Assembly (NCBI GenBank): GCA_036186865.1 | Contig: AP025046.1 | Coordinates: 33,426,439-33,490,438, forward strand | DNA length: 64,000 nt | Direction of reading: 5' to 3' | From: Eustoma russellianum | Lineage: Eukaryota > Streptophyta > Magnoliopsida > Gentianales > Gentianaceae | Shown: positions 22,959 through 33,600 of the stretch, one piece after another | Layout: every line of letters begins with the position of its first letter | Position numbering within the stretch: the first letter of the stretch is position 1 | Translations under genes and position numbers: made by a program | Notes under the pieces: model-generated | The model's input: only the letters and a program-made list of their open reading frames with translations | Database searches by the model: none | What the model was told of the DNA's origin: nothing

Positions 22959-24460
22959 AGGGAAACAGGAGTAAAGGTAGGCCCCAAACTGACATGGAAT
23001 GAGCAGATAAGACACGACTTACTAGATTTGCACCGCTCTGAGGACATGGTCAGGATTGGGAGTTCATGGAGACATAAGATAAAAGGTTACGAGGTATAAG
23101 TCATATATAGGGACACTTTAGAGTATATTGAGGACATAGATAGTCGAAGACACTATCTAACGCTTTAGATTAACTTTCCGCTTGGGTGCGTATGTTATAC
23201 TGTTGTTTTACATTACATGTATATATATAAGTGCTGTGTATTTAATATCGAAATGCCTTTCTTTGTATTTCTTGAATCTACTCACTAACACACTAGCACA
23301 ACATATTTCTATTATCATGTCATTATGCAGGTAGAGCCGGGGGTCTCACTGGAAGCAGACTCTCTATCTCTTGTGATAGAGGTATTGTCTGCCTACCGCT
23401 TACCCTCCCCAGACCCTAACGATAGCTTTTGCTGTCGTTGGGATATACTGGGCTTGGATGATGATGATGATGATGTAGTGGATCCGTAAAAACACAAGAA
23501 CATCTCTTTTTTTTTTAAAATATAACTTCTCCTATCAAATCTGAAGGTCATTTTGTGGCGGCTGAGAACTGGTTTTAGAGGAGCCAACTGGCATGAGATC
23601 ATTGAAGCCTTTAGCACAAACTGCCAGTCGAAGCTACAAAAGGATCTGATTCACCTTGGGTTGGTTCTGCAGTGTACCACATATCAAGGAAGGAACACCC
23701 TCTATCCTTAAGAATACATGTGATAGTATCCTCCTTCGCATCTTGTAATTGGAGAGGTTACAAGTGCACAAGATCCAACTGGGAACTTGCTATTAGTTTT
23801 GGACTACTCGTAAAGATTTTCACCAAATTCAATCCTCTAGTGCACCCTAATGCTAACTCTTAGCCTGGATTCCTTTTGATATTTGCAATGTTGTTTTGTT
23901 CATGTTTATTCTTGATCTTATTGTCCTTTGGTACTTGCACTGCTATTTGTTATTAGCCTTCACGAGGTCAAGGATTGCCTGTTTTGGCCTTTTGGTATTT
24001 GTGCTATTGGTTTCTTTATTTTTGTTACAGATCTGATGATTCCTTGCTGGCTTGCATGCTTTGGAGAACAATGCTCGGTCTATAAATGCCACTTCTAGTC
24101 CCAGTACCAAACCAGTCCAAGTCGATATTGCATCGCTTATCTACTCTCGGACAGTAGCCTCCCTAAGAGGGTCCACCCCCTGCTGCGAATATTGGCCAGT
24201 GCTACATGTTGTTTCGTTTTTGTTTGTTTGCTGCTTCCCCTGTGTTGCGCTAGCAAACTTAGCTTAGTATGATTGTATTATAGCTCTTACTAAGTGGTTA
24301 CCTTCAACCACGTTTTGCTAAAGGTCGGCACTTGTCTAGTGTGCATATTTTTAGCCATCTTTATCTATTTGGCTGTGACTAACCTCTTGGCTGTCCAGTC
24401 TATAGTACATTTTGTAAATCTGCCGTTTGGCCTTTATATGAAATTTAAATTACAAAAAAG

Positions 24461-24860
24461 GAGGATGAAACAGAGCTATTGAAGTGGTTCTGTTGAGGAC
24501 CAACATGGTATGGACTAACAGCAATACTTCCATTGTGATTAAAGTCAGAGTTCGACTTGGATCGGTGTTTGAATTATGTTGGTTTCAAATTTTGACTTCA
24601 TAAATTTGATACAATAAATACCGTTTTTCATACTGTAAACATATGAAAATAGGGTATCTTACATTTAATCATTGTAAGGCTCTCGGTTTTCTATAAACAA
24701 TATCGCTATTTTGCACGAGTGTTATTCTTTTGAGCATCAAAAAATAGGAAGGAGAAAAAAAACTGAGTTGAAACTTTCGCAGGGAAATGTTTTTGACTTA
24801 AGTTATTGTTTGGATAAGGTGACCTGATTCAGACCACGATTCTAGTGTTCTCCCGAATGT
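24461..24860. other. Unassigned intronic spacer between two L1 copies
   Basis: 400 bp of AT-rich DNA, probably original TSR2 intron 2 sequence. Nothing else was recognised. Confidence 0.4.
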
Positions 24861-24875
24861 AATATGTTCAAGTTC

Positions 24876-26007
24876 TGTCACCTGTGCCATAACCAAACAG
24901 AGACGCTAGAGCATTTGTTTTTCCTATGCCCCTTCTCATCTAAGGTCTGACTACTACCCTGGGTAAACTCAGCTGCAGATCCGTGATTCTTTCATGGGGT
25001 AACCTTTTAAACTTGTTATCAACAAACAACTGGACATCAAAATTTCAAAGAGACTTGGTTCTCTTAAATCTGTCCAGTGTTGTGTATCACTTGTGGATGG
25101 AACGAAACCAAAGGTACCACAATTCCCAAAGGTCTCCCGAGGAGGTCATTACTGGGGAGATTCTACAAAGCATCCATCTTATAGCATCTTTATGGAGGAA
25201 AATTCGGAAAACGCATACAAATTGGGAGATTGATATCAATCTAGGGCTTTCAATGTCTATTTTCTACCCCCATTAACCAAAGCTTTAAATAGGGCAGTAA
25301 ATCCACTGTCACAACTGCTTATAAACTCTCTAGAATCTAGATACTACTGCTCCACTATTTGCTGTGCAGGTACATGCAGGATTTGATGCATTACTTCTGC
25401 GTGTCAAAGAGAGATTGTGGATGGGATCTCCCTAGCTAATTGAGACTGAACCAGGCAATGAAGAAAGAAGACACGGCTATTTCAGGAGCATCCTTTGAAC
25501 TGAGGCATTGACTACTTGATATTGTCACTAAACTGGATAATAAATGGTTTCTGGCGGATGGATTGTAACTGAGATGTGATGTGAGCGTCAAGGAAGCGGG
25601 AAGGATGTGCTGGACCTTTTAATTCTTGACATCTTCTCCAAGGCTGTAATTCCCCACCTGGAGATCACCGCTGAATCTGCCCTCCCATACTGGCTGCAAT
25701 TGTAACTAAGATTCTCTGCAGAAGGCGTAGTTTATAGTTTGCCTCTTAATTTTGTTTTGTTTGGAATGCAACCTTGTAAAGATGGTGAAATCAAATAGAG
25801 CGGTTGCATTAGCATAATCTTAGCTTAGTAATTTTTGACATGTGTTTGCCTTGAATCACCTTTTGCTAAAGGTTGGCACTAGTCTTATATGCAAATTGTA
25901 AGCCACCTCAACCATTTGTTTAGGAATTCCTCTCGGTTCCCAGACAATGGTTCATTTGTAAATTTGCCATTTTTGGCCTATCTATGAAAAATTTAAATTA
26001 CAAAAAG
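24876..26007 (+). mobile_element. 5'-truncated L1 (1,132 bp)
   Basis: It is flanked by a perfect 15-bp duplication AATATGTTCAAGTTC (24861-24875, 26008-26022). It starts inside the zf-RVT domain (CHLCHNQTETLEHLFF) and includes VVYHLWMERNQRYHNSQR. It ends with the same 3' UTR terminus as the L1 ending at 24460, so it is the same family, broken by early termination of reverse transcription. Confidence 0.9.
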
Positions 26008-26313
26008 AATATGTTCAAGTTCCTGGTTCTCCCTTATATCTTCATGTGCTGAAGCAACTTTAATATTTCATTGATCCTGCAAGTTTTTAAATTTATAAGC
26101 ATGGATCTATCGATAGTTTCTTATTTTGTAGACTTAATCATTAGCAAAGGTACTGTCTGAATGGCTTTACGTTTAAGCACTGGTTACATCTTGTAGGTTT
26201 TTTCTGATTGGAAGAATGTGGTCCAAAAGTTTTTATTTACGTTCATTGCTTAGAATATTAAAGTGTTTGTTGATTTCTATCCGTGGCTAATAGTTCAACT
26301 ACTATCCTAATAG

Positions 26314-26427
26314 ATTGCACAAAGATTGATGGAGATGCATGAACAGTGTTTAGAAGGTAAATTTAGTTCCATTGAATTGCTCAGGATAACGAGTAATCAG
26401 AGGGGTGCAGTACCCCAGGTTGGACAG
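26314..26427 (+). CDS. TSR2: TSR2 exon 3
   Basis: Thirty-eight codons in phase 0 between AATAG|ATTGCA and GGACAG|GTAAGC. The product contains AQRLMEMHEQCLEGKFSS, the conserved helix that follows the EE|VAE junction in TSR2 proteins. It joins exon 2 in frame. Confidence 0.88.
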
Positions 26428-26604
26428 GTAAGCACAATTATTTCTGGCTAGCAATGTTTTGGTTTTGTAAGTTGTACATTTAGAGCATGTTCTATCTTAT
26501 TATCCTTAAAAACATGTCATCAATCAGTCTACGGTGCTGAAGGACTGATAAAGGTTATGTGGAGCTTATGTAGCGAGTACCTTGAATATGCTTATGGTAT
26601 TCAA

Positions 26605-26815
26605 TTTACCTTTTAAAAGAATAAGATTGCTGAGAAGAAGTTTAAATTAGAGTGGTTGTGACTTGGGGAGCATGGAGGATTTTGTGAAATTGGAAGTTAT
26701 TAAGTGCTTACGTTTTACAACTTGCCGTTTAAAAGAATAGGATTGCTGAGAAGTTGTTTCAAATTAGAATAGTTTGACTTTGGAGCATGGATGATTTTTT
26801 GAAATTGGAACTTAA
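26605..26815 (+). repeat. Imperfect tandem duplication in TSR2 intron 3
   Basis: Two copies of about 95 bp, roughly 26605-26702 and 26722-26815. Shared blocks include TTTAAAAGAATARGATTGC, TTAGA, GGAGCATGGAKGATTTT and GAAATTGGAA. It is local duplication with later divergence. Confidence 0.7.
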
Positions 26816-26894
26816 TCGATTAGGTCTTAGAATAGTCGAGCATTTCTCTTGCTTTATTGATCTCATTACTCTATATGTATGTCCCGGTTGTCAG

Positions 26895-27112
26895 GTTGTG
26901 GACAACAGTGATGATGACAGCGATGACAATGTTGAGGATGCTAAAATGGCTGACGATGAGTCATCAGATATAGCAGTTGATGTCACCTCTTACAATCTAC
27001 ATGTAATGAAAAGGAAATGATGGTGGATGATTCTAGGCTCAAACCACATGTGGAAGCAGAGGATGGATGGACTGTGGTTGCCAGTAAGAAGAACAGAGGT
27101 AGAAAAAAATAA
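26895..27112 (+). pseudogene. TSR2: TSR2 exon 4, frameshifted
   Basis: The acceptor TGTCAG is at 26889-26894. In frame it encodes VVDNSDDDSDDNVEDAKMAD then DESSDIAVDVTSYN, the acidic linker, and stops at TGA 27018-27020. The family C-terminus (MVDDSRLK...EDGWTVVASKKNRGRKK) follows in another frame and ends at TAA 27110-27112. Frame switching is needed between about 26985 and 27013, consistent with loss of 1 base or gain of 2. A sequencing error would give the same picture. Confidence 0.8.
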
Positions 27113-28264
27113 GTCCCATCCATGTAAGAGATGAGATTTGTTACCTTACCTTGAATTTGGTGTAGATATAGTGTTTTAATTTTTTTTATTTTTTATAACT
27201 TGGATTTCATGATTTACTGAGAAGAGGGCAGATGAGATAAACCGTGGTCTTAGTTTTTGGTTCTTATGAGATGTAAATATCTTCTGGTTGCGAATGAAAT
27301 TCTTTCACATGTTTCCGCCATAGATACGTTCATATGCACGAAAGTAGTCATAACTTGGTTGAGTTTGCACAAGCGAGAATATTACTGTTGCGTAAGTTTC
27401 TACTCGGCCTGTGATTAGACTGCTATCTGTATGATTGAAGTTTGGTGCTTAAAGTCTTCCAGTACAAACCTCTGTTAGCCTGACTCCTCATTCAACCCCA
27501 GCGTACACGACACTGAGCGCAGATGGATACGTTGTATTTTCTTACCATTTAGATAGACCTGATTGAGAAGATAACAATAAAAACAGAACTTGACTGAAAG
27601 AAAATTCTTAATGCATGCCTAATATCTCTCTGTCTTCCTGGAGACTATTCTCAAGTTTTATCTTTCGTATTTTCGTAGGATTTAGATAGACCTGATTGAG
27701 AAGATAAAGAGACAGTGCAGTAGGAAATTTGTTCTCTAAACTTAATCGAGGGTGTACCTTATTTTTTCTGAATTATTTTTTCCTTTCAAGAAAACTTTGT
27801 GGTTATCTTTAATACTACTTGATTGTTACTGTTTCTAATCTTCTATAATTCAGAATATATGGAAAATTATTTACGATAAGAGGTATCCACGTGTCTAAAT
27901 TTTTTTGCATGTCCACGTATCCGACACTCCAGGTAACATAGGTCCAAACAACTTCAATGTTGTCATGGTACTTTACTAGGGGAGAAGATTTGGAACCCAG
28001 TATTTCGTGTCCTTATCAGCTTAACTAATTTATTTCACATCATTGTCTTTCCTTCTTTGCCTCCAAATAAGTTACTAAAGAAAAGCTTTGGGGCTAAATT
28101 CATACCCACAAGAGCATGTTGGATAATACATATTATCTCAATATTGGCTTCACTTCTCCTCACAAATTGTATGACAGAAAAAGCTTCTGAGATTTACTTT
28201 CCTAAGATCCCTGAGCCTGAATCCAGTTTCCGCTTCATTGCTGGCTGCCTATATGTAAGTGACA
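27113..28264. other. TSR2 3' region and intergenic DNA
   Basis: Presumed 3' UTR followed by unassigned DNA. It contains an exact 28-bp direct repeat at 27547-27574 and 27680-27707. An open frame on + at 28057-28374 (FIPTRACWIIHIISILASLL) has no recognisable family. Confidence 0.5.
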
Positions 28265-28399
28265 TTATCCATTTTGACTTGGATATGCAAAATTACCGGG
28301 CATGCTTCTTGCAACTCCGATTATTGTTGGTACAGGGAGGTACTGGTGAAATGTTGATGATTTTTTTGCTCTGAGTAATAGTTGGATCCTATTCTGATC

Positions 28400-28683
28400 T
28401 GATGCAGAAAATTTCATCTGCATGAAGCTTCTGCTGAGCCATGGACCTACATGTATTTTCTTCTCCGCTGTTGATCTTTTGGCTGCATTGCACATGACAT
28501 GAATGATGTCATTTAGAGGTTCATTGTTGCCTATATATGTTTCTGGCAATTGAGCTATTAAACTCCTGTACTCATCGCAAGCTTTGGCCATCTTGAACTC
28601 ATCCTTGAATGCAACTTCCACTACGAGTGTAATTCTCTTCCTGCCTTGAGTTCTTACAGTAACTTCAATGTATTCATGTTTCT
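28400..28683 (-). pseudogene. Orphan DUF506 (PDDEXK-like) terminal exon
   Basis: On the minus strand, after an acceptor CTAGCAG at about 28684, an uninterrupted frame reads EKHEYIEVTVR, VVEVAFKDEFKMAK, YRSLIAQLPETYIG, VMCNAAKRST and LSRSFMQMKF. This is the conserved C-terminal half of plant DUF506 proteins (HEYIDV, FEIARPT..Y, LP..FVG, MR..KW). The frame runs open to 28265. The usual first exon with the CxSxWxxS region is not seen to the right as far as PSB33. The gene is therefore truncated, or its 5' exon is too diverged to see. Function of the family is poorly known. Confidence 0.7.
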
Positions 28684-28748
28684 CTGCTAGTAGCAAAATA
28701 CAGAGAATTATCAGTATAAGCGCATGTTCCACAGTACAACAACACATG

Positions 28749-28880
28749 TTCCACAGTACAACAACAAGATTACCCTATTGCCTTAAAGGCTCCCATCTAT
28801 GGCGAGGTAGGAGGGTCGGATGTACGCAACCATGCCCATGTATTCTAACACACAGAGGTTGTGTGTACTTCTATTGGACA
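28749..28880 (-). repeat. SINE / RTE-type 3' tail fragment with (TTG)n
   Basis: The minus-strand copy runs ..GGTTGCGTACATCCGACCC..GGGAGCCTTTAAGGCAATAGGG..TTGTTG. It matches the + copy at 37895-37985 in order. A 22-bp tandem (ACATGTTCCACAGTACAACA unit) lies at its tail side, 28724-28765. TTG tails and the GTACATCAGACC box are found in TS-type SINEs; family call is tentative. Confidence 0.6.
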
Positions 28881-30295
28881 TAGTTCCTCTGCTTGTGTCA
28901 GTTTGTGCCAATTCTAGTAAAAGGACGTTCTAGGTGCACTAGGTTTCTGCGTTTGTGCAGGGTCTGTTTAGACGTCCTCTTCTTGTATCAGTTTGTTGAT
29001 GCTCATGGCCTTTTGTAGCTCTTCAGATTTCCTGTATGTTTCACTGTCTAGTGACTTCTTTAATCATAAAAAAATTTGAGAGATAGACGTGGGTTGAGCC
29101 TCCTGATTGAAGCTATTCATTTTTGTCATATACCCTTTTATTCGTTGAGGCAAAACAATGCCATACTGTATTAGACTGTCAAATTGGACAATCACTCCAG
29201 ACAGCTGCCTCTGACAATCACTCTAGACAGACTGCCTCTGAGTGGGTGCCTGAAAATTTTGATCCCTCTTGAGCTATATGAATATAGGATGATATCGATT
29301 TTGGGAATGGACTATATGTTTGTCCATTTAGATAACATTAGCGATATATGCCAAGTTATCTTTTATATCCAACAGGATCGTAGTTGTGAAAATTGTATCA
29401 GCTGGTATGTACCATATATGATACCATCTATGGCCAATTTCGTAAACCGGTTACACAGAAACCAGCACAAAATTTTGAGCCGTGTGTTGTCTACCGGTTA
29501 AGTTTTTTATGTGTGCGTGTGCACACGTGTGTCAGTGTGTGTTTGCTTTCATGAGTTTTTATAATACATGTAATTTCAGTTCCACGTATAGTTTTCCACC
29601 ACCTTTCCACCAAACCACCACCAAACAAAATGTGTTCTCAAAAGCAACTAGAACCACACACTTTTAATCCAGAAAACAACAAAATGAAGAGCAAGAAAGG
29701 TTGTACATTCCGCCGAAAGAATACGTTATTTCGAATCCATTCTGAGATGTGTGCATCACATGCTACGATTTGTTTGGTTTGGTCTAGTAGAGGCTTTTAG
29801 AACAGAGGACAGCAAAAGGGATTGGATTTGTAACTACGCTTGCGAATCGAGCAAATTTTGTTGGGAAAAGTTTATCCCACCATTTTATTGTCTCGAGATA
29901 TTAGTGTCTACATATTTTATATAAAAGATACTCTTACGGAAGGGGGGGGGGGGGGGGGGGTTATGTCTGAAAATTTTAAGGGGGAAGAAACACCAGGGAA
30001 TAATAACAATTAACAAAAATAAAAATAATAATTTCTCGTTCCAAAATTATTGAAAAATTATTAAGACAACTCAATTACAGATTTGTATATACTTGTTGTG
30101 ATTATCATATTTTAGGTTTATAAAAATAATATGCTATCGGACTGTGAAATTGAGCGGAAGAAAGTAATTGTCAGGTGGTGACTCCACAGAGCTTTCCTGA
30201 AGTCATATTATCTTGTTTATGTGGCCAATGGAAGTCTCCTTTTGGTCTCTTGTTTTCAACCTCCTGTTCTTCCCTCCAAACATTACTATTTACTC
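28881..30295. other. Intergenic region and PSB33 upstream sequence
   Basis: A LINE-like 3' end (..CTTCTTTAATCATAAAAAAATTT, about 28900-29075) may be present. Otherwise no gene was found. A GT-rich microsatellite lies at 29508-29541. A run of 19 G is at 29942-29960. The 100 bp before the PSB33 ATG is pyrimidine-rich, a typical plant 5' UTR. Confidence 0.5.
29942..29960 (+). repeat. Poly(G) run, 19 G
   Basis: Nineteen consecutive G about 335 bp upstream of the PSB33 start. It could form a G-quadruplex, and is a place where assembly length is unreliable. Confidence 0.9.
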
Positions 30296-30685
30296 ATGGC
30301 CGCCGCCGCCGCCGCCCCCACTTCCGGCTTCCCAATCGTCCGTTCCCCACTGCACCACCGCCGCCGTTGTCACCCCACCTCCACTTTCTTGCTTTCCAAA
30401 CTCACTTTCCCCTCATCAAGACTTCAACTTTCATGCAAGGCCACCGACCTCTCTTCCTCCTCATCCTCATCTTCCTCTACCGAGACGCCGCCGCCGGAGG
30501 ATAATGTGAAGTGGGTTCCGGTGGTCCCTTTGTCTGCTCTGCCTAAAGGAGAGCGGCGCGTGATTCTACTAAATAATCAGGCTATACTGCTGCTTTGGTA
30601 TAAAGATGATATCTTTGCCATTGAGAACAGGTCTCCTGCTGAAGGTGCTTATTCTGAAGGCCTTCTTAATGCTAAACTCACCCAG
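30296..30685 (+). CDS. PSB33: PSB33 exon 1
   Basis: 130 codons: transit peptide, then the first half of the Rieske-fold domain through GAYSEGLLNAKLTQ. Donor CCCAG|GTTTTC, phase 0. The ATG context TACTCATGGCC is favourable. Confidence 0.9.
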
Positions 30686-33600
30686 GTTTTCCCTCTTTTT
30701 TTCACCTTAATTTTTGTTTTAGTTTAGAGTTTAGACAATTTCTCTTATTACTCTGTCAGTCTCATTTTATTAGACTTGTGTAAATATACCATAGACAATA
30801 CCGTAGCTACATGTATACAGATGTAGATAGAATACACACTTGTGCATACTAAAATAGAGGATATAAATATATTATAATATGTTATTAGTTTAATGAAGAA
30901 TAGATGGAATAAAAAATTCCATCTCTTGTTAGAATGTAGCCGTCAGGATCCGGCTGTTGGACAGAAATTCTGGCTGTTGAAGTCACTAGTTTCTCCTATA
31001 AAAGCACCTCTTGTACATTTCAAACTAAGCTTTATGATAAGTAAAAAGACATTTGATTTCTATATGGTATCAGAGTTAACTCTCTCAATTTATATCCTGC
31101 TCCTCAGTAAAGGCTACATAAAATGACATCAGCCAATGAGCCAGTTGAGACATAAGCCACCTCCACCTTGGATATACCAGGTCCAGGGTCTAACGCTTAT
31201 TCCACCTCGTTTGAAGGTGTATCAGTGATGATTACAAATCATAAGTTCACTGAGAATAATTATCTATCATAGAGCAGAGCAGTAGAAATGTTTGTCACTG
31301 GTAGAGATAAGGAAGACTACCTCTCTGGGGATATACATATACCTCTGTCTATAGAGCCCAAATTCAGGGCATGGAAAGCCGAAAAATCTATGATCATGTC
31401 ACGGTTAATAGGGTCAATGACCCCTGAAATCAATGATAACTTTATACTATACTCAACTGCTTCTGATATTTGGAAGGCATCTAGAGAAATGTACTCTAAG
31501 GAAGATAATGTCTCTGAACTCTGTGAACTAGAGGCTCAGTTACACGAAATCAAACAGGGACACTTGCCTGTAAGCAAGTATTACTCCTAACTAGCCAAAA
31601 TCTGACATCAAATTGATATGTTTGAGGCTCACTCTTAGACATGCAAGGTGGATGACCAATTATTTAGACAAATTACCGAAACAAAGAGAGTATCATATTC
31701 CTAACTGGCCTACACAAGGACCTTGATGCAGTAAGAGGAAGGATACTATGGACCAAACCTCTGTCAAGCTTACTACTACTGCCTTCTCCGATGTCGGACA
31801 TGAGGAGAGTTGACTGAAACTCATGATGAGATCACTTCCTACCTTAGTTATAGAAGGATCATCACTCATTATTGGACGGGGAGGATCTGGGTACCACAAT
31901 CCACATATTACTGTCCATATAACCAAAAAACCAGGAGGAGATAAACCTTACTGCAAGCACTGTAGAAAGAATGGACACACAATGGATACCTGATGGAGGA
32001 TCCACCCTGAACTAAGGCCGCCTCATCGACCACTCAACAACCCTTGGAGAGAAACTAGACCTCAAATACCTACTGTTAATCTAGTCAAAGGTGGCAGTGA
32101 TGGACAAACAGGAGGACAGGTTCCAGCACTGACCCAATGACAGGTAGAGGCATTACTTCAACTCCTCAATCAACAAAAGGGAAACTCCTCTATACCTATC
32201 CAAGCCACAATGGCTCATACAAGTAAAGAACAAGGTAAGACCATTGCTTGGATTATAGATTCAGGAGCATCTGATCATATGACTAACAACCTAGATCTTC
32301 TATATAATTTTGAAACATTTCCTACTTACAGAACTATGAGAATAGCAAATGGGGTAAATCTTCATGTAGTAGGGAAGGGATTAGTAAGACTAGCTGGACA
32401 GCTAAGCTTGAAAAATGTTCTATACATACCACACATAGGATTCAACTTCATTTCAGTAGGAAAGCTAACTAGGGATGACAACTGTATTGCTTACTTCTCA
32501 CCCTCTGAGTGTTATTTTCAGAGCACTTCTATGGGGGAGAAGATTGGCAATGCTAGAAACCTAGAAAGACTCTACATTTTGCAAGATGGTACATTTAAGA
32601 CAGGGGACATTGCACTCAGTTGTTCCACTGGAGATAGTTTAGGAGTGGACAATTGTTCTACTAGTACTAGTCTAGGAGTAGACAATACACATATTTTGCT
32701 TTGGCATAAGAGACTAGGTCATCCTAACTTAATGTATTTAAAACGACTTATGCCATATTTATTTATAGAAATTGATCCAAAAATGCTACACTGTGAAATT
32801 TGTCAGCTAGCAAAGCAAACAAAGAACACCTATCCCTGTAAGAATTATATACCTACACATCCATTCAACCTCATACACTCAGATATTTGGGGACCATCAC
32901 TGGTAGCCAATATTAATGGGGCTAGTTGGTTCATAACATTTGTGGATGATCACACCCGAATTACTTAGGTATACTTAATGAAGCATAAGTCAAAAGCATG
33001 ACATATACTAAGAGATTTCATAACACTAGTTAAAACACAATTTGGGATCACTATTAAGACCCTAAGGTTAGATAATGAGTCAGAATATTTGGACAAAACA
33101 GTAAAAGAGTTTATGAAGCTTAATAGCATACACCATCAAACAACATGCTCAGATCATCTCGGCTAGGGGGCAGAGGTCATGTCCCGCACGGCCCACGTCT
33201 GGGTCAGCCTAGTCCATACAGAAAGCTTAGCCCAGCCAGGTCAGCTCGGCGGAGCACCCCTGATTAACTTTAGACATACTACTCCTGCCTAGGTTTCCTA
33301 GCTAAACTGCTCAGGCAGAACCTCAGCTCGGCCACGTCACGCTTAGGTAGGCTCCTGCCACTCAGCAATCTTGGCCTCTCGGTCCGACGCGTGGCAACAC
33401 TTGGCCTTCATGCTGCCTGGGACTGCGAACAACACAATTATTTATCTCCACACGTCAACCATGGTGAGGAGAGTTGCCAGCACCACAGCCACCTGTTGTT
33501 GCGTGGCAGCCATGCAAACAAGAACTGCCACCAGGGCAACCAAGTGTCATCACCATTTTGTTCATGGCCATGCATCATTCAACTTTAGCATCTATAAATA

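Larger units (their letters stand above)
19224..23473 (+). mobile_element. Full-length RTE LINE inserted in L1
   Basis: A 4.25-kb element is flanked by a perfect 10-bp duplication TGTAGTGGAT (19214-19223, 23474-23483). It has a 5' UTR of about 1 kb, an AP-type endonuclease, RT and a short 3' UTR ending in (GAT)n, the simple-repeat tail typical of plant RTE elements. No gag-like ORF1 was seen, as expected for RTE. The coding region carries many frameshifts and stops. Confidence 0.9.
14100..24460 (+). mobile_element. L1 LINE with RNase-free 3' UTR, interrupted by RTE
   Basis: A decayed L1 retrotransposon, 14100-19223 plus 23474-24460 when the RTE is removed. ORF1 (DUF4283-like), endonuclease, RT and zf-RVT appear in the expected order. 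The zf-RVT motif is cut after CVLCSG and resumes as SVKTQEHLFF across the RTE. The 3' end is ATGAAATTTAAATTACAAAAAAG, the same terminus as the second L1 copy ending at 26007. The 5' boundary is approximate and I found no convincing target duplication. Confidence 0.82.
5561..27112 (+). pseudogene. TSR2: TSR2 homologue, pre-rRNA processing factor, disrupted
   Basis: Exons: 5561-5771, 5997-6013 plus 11051-11122 (split by a copia insertion), 26314-26427 and 26895-27020 (original end probably 27112). The product matches the plant TSR2 family: N-terminal FQAGIELTLSRWHALKMAVE then NQWGG, FTQSK, IDDVEDLLDDAMLSLN, RLMEMHEQCLEGKFSS, an acidic stretch, and a basic tail with DGWTVVASKK. In yeast, Tsr2 escorts eS26 (Rps26) from importin to pre-ribosomes and is needed for 20S pre-rRNA maturation. 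Exon phases agree across every junction once the inserted element is ignored. Two defects are visible: a 5,032-bp element with 5-bp duplication in exon 2, and a frameshift in exon 4. This copy is probably non-functional unless the insertion is removed by splicing; another copy or allele would then supply the protein. Confidence 0.85.

Noticed and set aside
28057..28374. Plus-strand ORF of 105 codons
   Set aside because: No family features, and it overlaps the tail of the DUF506 frame on the other strand.
30221..30295. Upstream in-frame ATG of PSB33 as the true start
   Set aside because: The added 25 residues are hydrophobic and do not look like the start of a transit peptide; MAAAAAAPTSG fits better.
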